A stretch of DNA of 64,000 bases from the NCBI GenBank assembly GCA_016722375.1, contig JADKJG010000004.1, positions 124,001 to 188,000 of the forward strand, given 5' to 3'. Below the pieces are notes generated by a model that did no database searches, was not told the origin of the DNA, and worked only from the letters and a program-made list of their open reading frames with translations. Every line of letters begins with the position of its first letter. The stretch's first letter is position 1. The translations under genes were made by a program, and so were the position numbers. Of this stretch, positions 1-8,652 are shown in pieces. Origin of the DNA: Bacteroidota bacterium (lineage in GTDB: Bacteria > Bacteroidota > Bacteroidia > Chitinophagales > LD1).

Positions 1-335
1 CCAGTTTGTATAAACTGTATAAAGCATGCGTCAGTGAGCAGAGCGGTGATGCTCCTGCATTACCTGCCTATAAAACGCCGGTTTATCACTCGAACGCAAC
101 TCCGGTGCCTGTCTTCACTACTCCGACACCCGAAGCGAATGTTGTAACCCACACGTCAAACAGCACCGGAACAAATAAAGTCCATGCGGATTCAGATCAG
201 GCGAGCAGCACCAAGCGGGAAACGCCTATTGGAGGAATAATCAAACAGGACGGCGATTGCATTACCGTTCAGGCGATATGTCAGTGCTGCAGCAACCCAA
301 CTTTTTTAATCATTTCCAAAAGTCAACTACTATGA
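1..335 (+). CDS. Hypothetical protein, 5' end outside the window
   Basis: Only the C-terminal part, about 110 residues, is visible; the frame is open to the window edge and no convincing start is seen, so it is treated as partial. The product is rich in Pro, Thr, Ser and Ala, like a linker or low-complexity tail, and ends with a short segment holding a Cys-x-Cys-Cys cluster. No family is recognised. The best support for it being real is its stop codon, which overlaps the probable ATG of the methyltransferase fusion in an ATGA arrangement at 332-335. That suggests translational coupling within one operon. A chance open frame remains possible. Confidence 0.5.
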   Translation, partial: SLYKLYKACVSEQSGDAPALPAYKTPVYHSNATPVPVFTTPTPEANVVTHTSNSTGTNKVHADSDQASSTKRETPIGGIIKQDGDCITVQAICQCCSNPTFLIISKSQLL

Positions 336-2395
336 GTACACCTAATAACAAACCACTGAGGAAACGAATTATCGTCGTTTCACTTTTCTCTGGGATGGAT
401 TTGTTCTTATTGGGCATGGTCAAAGCAGGGATGCAGCCGGGATACGCTGTAGAAAAGAACTTCTACGCGTGCCTGATGCACAAAGGCGTATTCAAGCACC
501 CCGACGGCACACCGGTAATGGAACCTTTTGTTATAATAACTAAGGAGGAGTACACATTCAAGAAGAACCACCGCGACAAGAACGGTAAGAAGGATATGGA
601 AGATGAGGTGGGCCAGATCAATGGTGTTTATTACCGGACGAAGCTCATCCAGGAAATAAATGGAGGAACTATCCGGGCGGCCCTGGAGAAGAGGTATGGG
701 AAGGACATCATCATCGTTGTCATAGGCGGCCCCCCTTGTCAGGATTTCACCAACCTTAACTCCGCCAAAAATACCGGCGAAGACAGCCGTAACCAATTAG
801 TATTTGAGTTCCTGCGGATTGTGGAAGAGTTGAAGCCGGATGTAGCCCTGATGGAACAGGTTCCGGACTTTGGTCCCAGTGGAAAGTTCGAAGAGATATA
901 TAATTCCTTTCTTGAAGATACGTTCAAGCTACCCTATGAAATCATGGACTGCGAGATGTGTTCAATCCACTATCACGGTAGACAGCTTCGGTGGCGAAGG
1001 GTATTCCAGTTCGTTCATAAGAGTTACAACACCAAACCTGTATTCCCGAAACCAGAATTAAACAATACGGTATTGGTTAAGGACTTTCTGGACATTGACT
1101 ACTTTGTGATGGGAGGTTACGACCGGGTGATGCGGCATCCAAACCAATACATGCTGACAGTGACATCCGGGAATCCTACGGACTTCTTTAAAGGTGAAAT
1201 AAAACGACCACCAACTATAGATGAACTCCTGGATTGCTTTGATGTCCCACGGGGTGGTTATCCAATACCTGAAGGCATACCCTTTCAGCAGAAACGGAAA
1301 GCAATAGGTAATGGTGTATGTGTCAGTGTGGCCTATGCTTTGGGTAAGACGGTTATCAGTGAGGTATTGCGTCTAAAGCCAGATGGTGACGGTTATTTTA
1401 TTCCTATCGATTCTTCGCCAGATAATCCAGACCTGATGCTGGTGGAGGTGCCACCAACGAATCCTGCACCGGATGGAGATACTGCTGTCGCTGATCCACT
1501 CGATGCCGCACCGGCAACCGACCCAACTCCTATTGAAGAGGAAGTCAAGGAAGAAACTACTCCTCCCACGGTGCTTCGTAACATCATAACGACAGACGCG
1601 AATCACAATAAGATTGAACCACCAAAAATCATCAGCAGCACGTCGCTAGAACAGATGCAGTTTCAGTCACTCAACTTTGATGGCCTTTGGAACGAATTCT
1701 TCGGTTATCCATCCATAAACTTCCATTGCCTTATTCACGGACTCTCCGGTCACGGTAAGAGCACCTTTGCAATTCAGTTCGCCAAATATCTCGCTGACTA
1801 TTTCGGACGCGTCATTTATATCAGCGGCGAGGAAGGATTCTCCATGACGTTCAAAGACAAGTTTGTGAATAACGGCGCCGGGTCGGAGGCGCTTGACGTA
1901 GCCGACCTACGGAGCTATGATGATATAATCCAGCACGTGCCACGTTCCGCATACAACTTCATTTTCATCGATAGCCTTAATACGATGAAGATTGACGTGA
2001 ACAAACTAAAGGAGTTACGCACCATGTTTGAAAATACCGCATGGGTCACCATTTCACAATCCACTAAGGGCGGAGAGATGAGGGGTTCCTACGAAATCGT
2101 ACACGACTCGGATGTAGCTGTCAAAGTGACTAATGGAATGGCGGTTACTACCAAGAACCGGTTCAAACCTCTGGGCTCCAATTTTAGGGTGTTCAAACCG
2201 AATAACGATTCACAAAGTATCTTGGAAAGATACCACGACAATCCAGACGAGTCGCCTGGTACTCAACCGTCATCCGACAATGGAGTCAGAATATCGAATC
2301 TGAAAATTCAGTTAGACGACGCTCTGGCCGCCGAAAACTTTGAACTCGCAGCAAAGCTGAGGGATGAGATAAATCGCATAGAGGAGCAGAAATAA
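332..2395 (+). CDS. C5-cytosine DNA methyltransferase fused to RecA-like ATPase and UVR motif
   Basis: The protein has 687 residues when read from ATG 332, which overlaps the upstream stop (ATGA); an earlier in-frame ATG at 257 lies inside the preceding gene and is less likely. Residues 1 to about 360 carry C5-methyltransferase motifs: motif I (VSLFSGMD, 16-23), the catalytic PPC loop with Cys136, a motif VI variant MEQVP, a QLRWRR motif VIII and a C-terminal AIGNGVCVSVA motif X. A Pro/Thr/Asp-rich linker follows. Then comes a RecA/KaiC/RadA-like P-loop NTPase with Walker A GLSGHGKST (about 470-478) and Walker B FIFIDS (about 543-548). The last 35 residues match a UVR motif (AENFELAAKLRDEI), as in UvrB/UvrC and McsA. 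Each domain is recognisable. The combination in one chain is unusual and its job is unknown. It could be a self-contained modification and DNA-translocation or replication factor of the mobile element. Confidence 0.88.
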   Translation: MSTPNNKPLRKRIIVVSLFSGMDLFLLGMVKAGMQPGYAVEKNFYACLMHKGVFKHPDGTPVMEPFVIITKEEYTFKKNHRDKNGKKDMEDEVGQINGVYYRTKLIQEINGGTIRAALEKRYGKDIIIVVIGGPPCQDFTNLNSAKNTGEDSRNQLVFEFLRIVEELKPDVALMEQVPDFGPSGKFEEIYNSFLEDTFKLPYEIMDCEMCSIHYHGRQLRWRRVFQFVHKSYNTKPVFPKPELNNTVLVKDFLDIDYFVMGGYDRVMRHPNQYMLTVTSGNPTDFFKGEIKRPPTIDELLDCFDVPRGGYPIPEGIPFQQKRKAIGNGVCVSVAYALGKTVISEVLRLKPDGDGYFIPIDSSPDNPDLMLVEVPPTNPAPDGDTAVADPLDAAPATDPTPIEEEVKEETTPPTVLRNIITTDANHNKIEPPKIISSTSLEQMQFQSLNFDGLWNEFFGYPSINFHCLIHGLSGHGKSTFAIQFAKYLADYFGRVIYISGEEGFSMTFKDKFVNNGAGSEALDVADLRSYDDIIQHVPRSAYNFIFIDSLNTMKIDVNKLKELRTMFENTAWVTISQSTKGGEMRGSYEIVHDSDVAVKVTNGMAVTTKNRFKPLGSNFRVFKPNNDSQSILERYHDNPDESPGTQPSSDNGVRISNLKIQLDDALAAENFELAAKLRDEINRIEEQK

Positions 2396-2433
2396 GTCAG
2401 TCGTGGGTGGGCGGGTATTCCACGACAATCTGC

Positions 2434-3924
2434 TTAAGCAAGTGTTTTGAGGAACCGGTATATCACCACCATCGCCCAGGTATCCAGTCCACAGTATTCG
2501 ACGAGGTTCTTTCTTTCGGTTGACCAGTCTTTATCAGGTTCGGCCATCATCTTCATGAACAAGACACTGGCATCATCGCCGTTATTCACAGTAAGATTCT
2601 TATAACTGAGCTTAGGTGCGACCACCGGCAACACCTGCTTGATGCTATACGAGCCGCTGAATTTGTAATGATAGAACCACTTCTTGTAGAAAGGGAGGGC
2701 AAGGTCAATCAAGCGTTCAATTACCGCCTCAATTTGTGATTCATACTTTGGAAACAAAATTGACAGGTGCCGCAACTTGGAGCGCTCAAAGCCGACGTTC
2801 CAAACCAGAATTGTCCCATCTGTGCCTAAGTCGCGAAGCAGAGTAATCAAAAAGTCTTCCCTGAAATCTTTACCGGGTTCGGCAAGGTAAGCGCGGCTGA
2901 CCGGTTCATAGTTTTTCGATTCAATGGTGTGAAGTGAATACTGAAAAGGCGTCTGTTCGTAAGGATTTGTACGCTGGAATTTCGGGACGGCGAACCGGAT
3001 GGTCTCAAAATCAAGGAAGTGAATCGGGTAAACAATCTTGTCAAGAAACTCTCTCAGTGGTTCCTTGTTCAGGTATATCCCGCGATTGATATGCGCTTCA
3101 ACCACATAGTTATATGGCGGCTTAAACTGCTTCCATTCCTTTACATCAGAAATCTTACGGACACCTGAGTGGTACTGCCGGAATCGTTCTTCCGTTTTTC
3201 TATAATAACCAAGATCCAGAATGGATTCATCCGGTACATCCTTCCAGCAATGTTCTTTGAAATCACAAGTCCAAGGGCTGGTACATTGTTTGCCTATGAG
3301 GGTTTCAGGGCAGTTACTACCGATCACTACGTTTTTTAGCTCGGCCACCATCTCGCTTATCTCGTCCTGCAAGGCCACCGCAAGTGGGTATACCGATTCA
3401 ATCGTGAACAGCTTCTCAACTTCTATTTCACCGTGCCGTTCATATTCATTATTGAGGTGGATGATGGAAATATCCTTCAATTCAATCCCGCAATTAGTCA
3501 TGACCCAAAATTGCAGTGCAGCGTCTGTGATATTGATGTCATGAACTCTAGTGGATGATTTTACCTCGTAGGCATACCATCCGTCTTCTTTCTTAACCAG
3601 TATATCCAGCGCCGCTAGAACGCCGTCGTACTGAAAAGCCGCCTCGTAAATCACGGGTGCACCTTCCGCCACTAACTTCACCGTCATTTCTATGGAAGGC
3701 TGATAGTTGTAGGGTGTGGCCGGACTTGCATCAACGCCACCGGGGAATAATTGATGCGCGAGTTCACCGACCTGATGTCCCTGATCGAAAATGAACTGCT
3801 TGCTTTCAGAAATAGCGGGAATTAGGTCCCTTCTGTTCTTGTAAAGCCATAGGCTCTTTTTACAAATACTACCGCGGATAAAGGTGGATTTAGAGAGGAT
3901 GTGGTTCGTTTTATTGTGATTCAT
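2434..3924 (-). CDS. DUF2779 protein: Cas4-like PD-(D/E)XK domain fused to DEDD-type exonuclease domain
   Basis: The 496-residue product combines two predicted nucleases. The N-terminal half resembles Cas4/RecB: Cys21 near the N terminus, Asp107, then EVK at 120-122 as the PD-(D/E)XK active site, followed by a cysteine group (Cys205, Cys214, Cys220, Cys226) placed as in Cas4 Fe-S clusters. From about residue 300 it has an RNase H-fold DEDD signature: HFLDFETI (Asp305, Glu307), a later WNVGFERSKL block, and LDTWAM near the end. This is the DUF2779 layout. It converges on the methyltransferase fusion with about 38 bp between the stops. Function is inferred as DNA end processing, possibly defence or recombination. 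No CRISPR array or other cas gene is visible. Confidence in the family is high and in the role is low. Confidence 0.85.
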   Translation of the reverse strand: MNHNKTNHILSKSTFIRGSICKKSLWLYKNRRDLIPAISESKQFIFDQGHQVGELAHQLFPGGVDASPATPYNYQPSIEMTVKLVAEGAPVIYEAAFQYDGVLAALDILVKKEDGWYAYEVKSSTRVHDINITDAALQFWVMTNCGIELKDISIIHLNNEYERHGEIEVEKLFTIESVYPLAVALQDEISEMVAELKNVVIGSNCPETLIGKQCTSPWTCDFKEHCWKDVPDESILDLGYYRKTEERFRQYHSGVRKISDVKEWKQFKPPYNYVVEAHINRGIYLNKEPLREFLDKIVYPIHFLDFETIRFAVPKFQRTNPYEQTPFQYSLHTIESKNYEPVSRAYLAEPGKDFREDFLITLLRDLGTDGTILVWNVGFERSKLRHLSILFPKYESQIEAVIERLIDLALPFYKKWFYHYKFSGSYSIKQVLPVVAPKLSYKNLTVNNGDDASVLFMKMMAEPDKDWSTERKNLVEYCGLDTWAMVVIYRFLKTLA

Positions 3925-3997
3925 TGCATGAAAATAGAGATAAGAAAATTAGAAACCCTCATCAGGTAAAATCTATTTTATATTGCGTGTTCTTAGA

Positions 3998-4597
3998 ATG
4001 AACGGATATAAAAGAGCAAAATTAGAGTTACAGAATAATTCGACACTGAGGTCACAATCGAACAGTTATTCAGCTTATTTATTGAATCGCCAAAAACGGA
4101 ATTTGATATAATGAATTTACCATTTGATGGTATCCTACTGAAAGAACGTCGTGAATTAAGAGACTGGAACTCTTTCATGTTAAAATTTAGAAGGAGGTGA
4201 TGCCTTTTTTTGCTTATGGTTTGAGATGCTAGTTGATAAATCTAAACTCAAGATTATTTCAGGTGAGAACCTTAATAAATATTTTCCAGCTCATTTATTG
4301 CCTTACCGCGACAAGGATGAATTTACAATGCCTTTGCCACATTTCTATAAGATGCAATTTTACTTTAGTTCCATTGAAACACTTATCGTTATAGGGTGGA
4401 AAGGTAATGAGGCATCGTTCGTCGAACAACTATTACAGCATGCTCGAAAGGTCAAAAAAGTAATTAAAGTTGACCCTGAGCCAGAATCTGTAAAGAAGAA
4501 TCTCGTATCACTCATTTCAAGAGACTACGTTGTAACTAAAATTTATAATTCCTTTGAAAGTTTTGTGATGAGCAATTTTGAAAAAGACCTGAATTGA
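3998..4597 (+). pseudogene. Frameshifted remnant with a Rossmann-like, SIR2-type C terminus
   Basis: The open frame 4226-4597 encodes 123 residues, but protein-like sequence continues upstream in other frames. Frame 2 is open from 4184 and adds LEGGDAFFCLWFEM. Frame 1 from 4039 to about 4180 gives VTIEQLFSLF through RRELRDWNSFM. A further piece beginning MNGYKRAKLEL starts at ATG 3998. Joined with two frame changes these give one plausible protein that has decayed. The C-terminal part contains LIVIGWKGNE followed by VIKVDPEPES, reminiscent of the last strand and loop of SIR2-like Rossmann domains; this assignment is tentative. The DNA is AT-rich like the next gene and unlike the flanking element genes. 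A GGAGGTG at 4193 lies too far from ATG 4226 to be its ribosome site. Confidence 0.45.
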
Positions 4598-4604
4598 TAC
4601 TACT

Positions 4605-6293
4605 ATGGACCGAGGTGTGAAATTTTCAGGTCATCCGGTTATATCCTATAAGGACATTTACGGGGAAATTGTGTCCGAGCAATTTGCAGATTTATTTAAA
4701 GATATTCCTACAAATGTTGTAATTGAAATTGTCTCAAACTTCATGGCTAAAATCCATACAGAAGAGACCAGTGCTATTCATCAAGAAGAAATAGTAAAAA
4801 ACTGGATTGAAAGATTTCCAAACCAAGATAGGAATGAAATCTTGGAAAAATTATCAGAATTCGATTTCATTTTTTTCAACAACGTATCATCTCTATTTTT
4901 CATTGAACATGCGTTACTTAATTTTCAGCCCCACAGAGAAATTGATGACCTAACTCCTAAAGAAGAGTACCAGCTATTCCGAGCATATTTAAAAGCTACA
5001 CAAGAATGGACGGAGGCTCAGCATGCTTCGATGAATGTGAAGGCAATCAAGGATACGGAGGATTTTATCAAACTTATACTACCTGCATATTTGCCTTACT
5101 ATGAATTTCGAAAGTTCAAAACCTTTTGGATAGAGTTAGCTAAAGCGATTTATTTCTTCAAATTTATTGAACGTGATAATAAATTAGGCCCCTATCTCAA
5201 CGATTTCTTAACAGTTCAGAAAGTAGCAACTTGGGAGGAATATCTTTTTCGTTTAACCTCAATGTACATTCAACCTTTTATATTGGGGAGAAAATCTGTT
5301 TTGATTGTTGATGATAAAGATGACGAGACGGACAAATTTCTTGAAAATATAGTGATTGAAGTTTCTGAGTTTAAGAAAGAGCAAGACTTTCTTAAACTCA
5401 GACTTAAACCGGTATACAAGTTGAGTAATCGGCACTTTTCGTTTTTCAATTTCAATTTTTTGGTCGACAAAATATTTCAATCAATCCAATTTGACTTTGC
5501 CACAATATTGAAAAATAAAGGAGTAGTAAAAGGCTTAGACGAGTTTAAAACCACTTACTACTCTGAAGAATTCGCGGAAAAATATTTTCTCAACGAAGTG
5601 GTGCCTTATCTAATTGGGAAACGAGATAGGGTTATTTCATTAAATGGAGATAAATTAGCTAATCAGTTGGGTGCTAAAGGGCCGGATTATTATTTAAGGT
5701 GTGGCACCAAAATATTTGTCATTGAATTAAAGGATATATTGATTTCAGCTAAAGTAAAATGGTCGCTTGATTTTGATGTAGTCAAAGATGAAATACTTAG
5801 AAAGTTGATGGTAAACGAAAGAGGGAAACCGAAAGGGATAACTCAACTGGTTAACTTCATTACAACCTTTAAAAAAGACGGGTTTTTCTTTGATAAACTT
5901 AATATTGTGGACGCGAATATCTATCCTATTTTGATTTGCACCGATGATTCTTTAAATGCATTCGGAGTAAATCGAATTCTTACAACCGAGTTTCGAACTA
6001 TGTTGCGTTCTCATTCTATTCCTGCAAAAGTTAATGACCCTATTTTAATCCATATTGATACAATAATTCAATATCAGGATATAATACATGATAAGAAAAT
6101 CCCGGTCGCACATCTTTTCAATGCCTATATCGACTTCGTTACTAGGCTAAATAAGTGGGATGAAATTCCATTCCATTGGTTTATATCCTTCAAAGATTTT
6201 TTACCCAAATACTTATATGATAAAGGGATCCGGGTATCTTTGTTTCCGAGAAGTCTGGGAAAGGTGCTTTCCGAAATCATTAAAGAGAAATGA
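4605..6293 (+). CDS. Predicted PD-(D/E)XK nuclease-like protein, family not recognised
   Basis: The product has 562 residues, no signal peptide and no clear membrane segments. The first 300 residues are mostly helical, aromatic and charged. Around residues 361-376 lies a restriction-endonuclease-like core: GPDYYL with Asp361, then a strand IFVIELKD with Glu374 and Lys376, fitting D-(12)-E-x-K. No known family name can be given. It begins seven bases after the broken SIR2-like gene, on the same strand, so the two were probably one operon. It is AT-rich compared with the methyltransferase fusion and polymerase-like genes on either side. The combination points to a transferred defence cassette, but that is inference. 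Confidence 0.7.
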   Translation: MDRGVKFSGHPVISYKDIYGEIVSEQFADLFKDIPTNVVIEIVSNFMAKIHTEETSAIHQEEIVKNWIERFPNQDRNEILEKLSEFDFIFFNNVSSLFFIEHALLNFQPHREIDDLTPKEEYQLFRAYLKATQEWTEAQHASMNVKAIKDTEDFIKLILPAYLPYYEFRKFKTFWIELAKAIYFFKFIERDNKLGPYLNDFLTVQKVATWEEYLFRLTSMYIQPFILGRKSVLIVDDKDDETDKFLENIVIEVSEFKKEQDFLKLRLKPVYKLSNRHFSFFNFNFLVDKIFQSIQFDFATILKNKGVVKGLDEFKTTYYSEEFAEKYFLNEVVPYLIGKRDRVISLNGDKLANQLGAKGPDYYLRCGTKIFVIELKDILISAKVKWSLDFDVVKDEILRKLMVNERGKPKGITQLVNFITTFKKDGFFFDKLNIVDANIYPILICTDDSLNAFGVNRILTTEFRTMLRSHSIPAKVNDPILIHIDTIIQYQDIIHDKKIPVAHLFNAYIDFVTRLNKWDEIPFHWFISFKDFLPKYLYDKGIRVSLFPRSLGKVLSEIIKEK

Positions 6294-6308
6294 AAGAAAC
6301 ATTTATAT

Positions 6309-7724
6309 CTAAGCCCAATTTACGGAAATAGTCGGTGGTGGTATCGACAGTGTGTCAAAAGCCTCTATGAAAATCTTGTTAGCTAGCGCCGCGTCATCTG
6401 GTAAGCACATTATTGAATCATGAATCGTCACAAATCTGATTCCCTTCTCTATGAGCCGAGGCGCCACAACCTGATACATCAGCGCCGCTTCGCTCCGCTG
6501 CATGAGGCAGGCGACAAGTGTATAGGCATTGTTGCTTTTCGCATACCGGAACTTCTTTCCGGGAGGCCGGATTATATCTCTTAACTTGGGAAGTAACATT
6601 TCATCCGCATGTTTTATATCCTGAAACATCTTGTGAACGCTGGAAAATGCGTGCCGAAACATCTCGCGGAACCTGCTATTTTCTCCGTAAACGCGGGTTT
6701 TAGAGAATAATACAGAAGAGAAAAACAACTTCTTTATCTTATCTCTCGCTTCCTTGTCTTTGGTATCTAAGCCCATACCCCCCATAATGAACTCATATAA
6801 CCTGCCTTCCACACACAATCTTCTATATAGTAGAAAGTCCGCGTTCCGGGTGTATGGTTCAGCGATGTGTAACAAGGGAATGAACTCAGGCAGGTAGTCA
6901 TTTATTAAGCGACTGTTCATGAACACGGCTGAAAAGTAAGGCTGTGAGTTTTTGATGTCCAACGACATGAACGGCGTATCTGGGTGTCCTTTGAAACGCA
7001 GATATTTCCGGTATTCCTTCGGCATGGTCGTAATGGGTGTGTGTAGACGATGTCCGTAGCTGTCTGTTTTGAACCAGACAAATTCATGATTCATTATCGC
7101 CTCCGCCTCTAAGAATTTAATATCATCCGTTGTTTGATACTCTCCTGATGCCCCGGCCAGGCTCCGGTCAAACTCAATGTCGTTGTAGAAATCAAATAAC
7201 TTGGAATAGACCGGCTGATCCAATGATAGTTCATAGGCCGTCCTTTCACATTCCTTCATGTGCCTGTCTCTGGTTCGCAGCACGGCCTTTACCAGCCAGC
7301 CTTTAGACACGGTCTCCCTTCTAAAACGATACCCGCCTTCATAATCTGGAGGTATTCTCCACTTATAGAGTTGGGCATGTCCGCCCACCACATAACTTTT
7401 CCCACCGGTGCTGCTGACATGCCTCTCAACGACGCCAAAATCAATCAAGGCATTTACATACTTCAAATAATTATCTGTGCACGTCTGGCGAAGTAAGGTG
7501 GAACTGACTGGAAAGAAGTCAGGTAGAAAGTTCTTCGCTTTCTTCGACTTTCGCAGTTTATGATTCTTCAGGTAAGAAAGAAAGAACTGGTGAAGTGTGA
7601 TGCGCATCACGTCCGGGCACAGCCCTTCACCGGTGATGTCTTCGACCGAATCAATCCATGCGGGAATGCGCACGTTCAATAACTTCTGCAACTTCCTGTC
7701 TCCAAAATGCCCCAATGTTTCCAT
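6309..7724 (-). CDS. Divergent family-A/T7-like polymerase palm protein
   Basis: The 471-residue product has the motif order of family-A DNA polymerases and single-subunit RNA polymerases. Motif A-like SLDIKNSQP (Asp256) follows an upstream block DSYGHRLHTP (221-230) that recalls the DxRGRxY segment of T7-like RNA polymerases. A motif B-like helix, KKLFFSSVLFSKTRVYG, lies at 331-347. A long helix is then followed by motif C-like TIHDS (Asp436), in the position of VHDE. There is no visible 3'-5' exonuclease domain. The N-terminal 120 residues look like winged-helix DNA-binding sequence. This is my reading of motifs, not a database hit. It probably serves replication or priming of the element. 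It is transcribed away from the repeat-rich noncoding block at 7725-8300. Confidence 0.6.
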   Translation of the reverse strand: METLGHFGDRKLQKLLNVRIPAWIDSVEDITGEGLCPDVMRITLHQFFLSYLKNHKLRKSKKAKNFLPDFFPVSSTLLRQTCTDNYLKYVNALIDFGVVERHVSSTGGKSYVVGGHAQLYKWRIPPDYEGGYRFRRETVSKGWLVKAVLRTRDRHMKECERTAYELSLDQPVYSKLFDFYNDIEFDRSLAGASGEYQTTDDIKFLEAEAIMNHEFVWFKTDSYGHRLHTPITTMPKEYRKYLRFKGHPDTPFMSLDIKNSQPYFSAVFMNSRLINDYLPEFIPLLHIAEPYTRNADFLLYRRLCVEGRLYEFIMGGMGLDTKDKEARDKIKKLFFSSVLFSKTRVYGENSRFREMFRHAFSSVHKMFQDIKHADEMLLPKLRDIIRPPGKKFRYAKSNNAYTLVACLMQRSEAALMYQVVAPRLIEKGIRFVTIHDSIMCLPDDAALANKIFIEAFDTLSIPPPTISVNWA

Positions 7725-8300
7725 ACACTATATATGTCAGAGGAAGCAAAAAGCGACACATATAATAAGGCGGGCGGGCGGGACGACACATAATAGCGCC
7801 TATATAGGGCTCCATATATTAGCCATCTCAGCAGACGGTAACATAGATTAAGGGGGATAGAGGACTTCAGCGCACCTCAGCGCACGGCTAAGGTCATCAG
7901 GGAAACATAGTAAAGGGAGAGATAGAGATGGATACAGACCCTTTACCAGGCTATGCCAGGTTAAAGGACTTGTCCTATGGTCATGCCTAATGACTGTGTA
8001 TGCTTGGGATGATGTGTACCGGGACCCTATTCACGGCTAAGCCGGTAAAGAAGTTAACCCAGTTCAATGATACTTCATTGACATCGGCGTACGGCAAGGC
8101 CTGAATAGAAGCTAAGTAATCAAAGAGAAAGAGATAGATACAGCTCCTTCACCAGGCCTAGCCTAATAATGATTCATAGAATCACTGCCCCTAGCCATGT
8201 TCAGATGACCGGATCAGATTCGGATGCCGCGGCAAAAGATTTATTTCCAAGCTTAGCCTTTATACTCCTGAAAGCATCTTTGCACCCACACCGAGCCCGA
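7725..8300. other. Repeat-rich noncoding block, candidate replication or control region
   Basis: No credible gene is present in this stretch. It holds a short GGCG run near 7771, a doubled CAGCGCAC near 7869-7885, two related CACATA-TAATA blocks near 7758 and 7784, and two diverged copies of a roughly 40-bp segment (about 7917-7957 and 8122-8165) that share GAGATAGATACAG-like and CACCAGGC parts. Placement just upstream of the polymerase-like gene, and upstream of the rightward small genes, suits an origin or a divergent regulatory region. Neither is proven. Confidence 0.4.
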
Positions 8301-8504
8301 ATGCGACCGTACACCAAGAAACAGATTGAAGAACTGCTTTACCGGCAGTTGGAATACATCGAAGAGTTGAATGAAAGAATTCAACTGCTGCGGGAGCAGA
8401 ACGTTATCTACCGAGCCGTGAACAACAAGCTGACCGAGGAAATGCTGAGCAAGGAACCGGTGAAGTTGTACCCCGTCAAATCTGTAAATAAACACAAGGA
8501 TTGA
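8301..8504 (+). CDS. Small coiled-coil protein
   Basis: The frame is open from 8169, but the reading from ATG 8301 (MRPYTKKQIEELL) gives a compact 67-residue protein that looks natural. The earlier part is of uneven composition. Residues 5 to 45 form an amphipathic, Glu/Leu/Arg-rich helix suggestive of a short coiled coil, followed by a Lys-rich tail. No family is recognised. It could be a regulator or a structural partner of the element. It stands alone between the noncoding block and the next gene on the same strand. Confidence 0.5.
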   Translation: MRPYTKKQIEELLYRQLEYIEELNERIQLLREQNVIYRAVNNKLTEEMLSKEPVKLYPVKSVNKHKD

Positions 8505-8652
8505 CTGTTTCTTATGGGTTGAAGTCATCGGGCTAAGTTCAGTTGTCTTGTACAAGCCATCGCTGGGAAAAAAACATCTGGGCATCACAGGGTATTGCCG
8601 GACAGATTATACTCAGGTACAACATTTTACAGGTAAAACAAAACATAACGAC

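Noticed and set aside
2434..3924. Cas4 of a CRISPR adaptation module
   Set aside because: No Cas1, Cas2 or array is near, and the second half is a DEDD-type domain typical of DUF2779.
8548..8652. Upstream extension of the 204-residue hypothetical protein
   Set aside because: Open but of unnatural composition; ATG 8653 gives a better N terminus.
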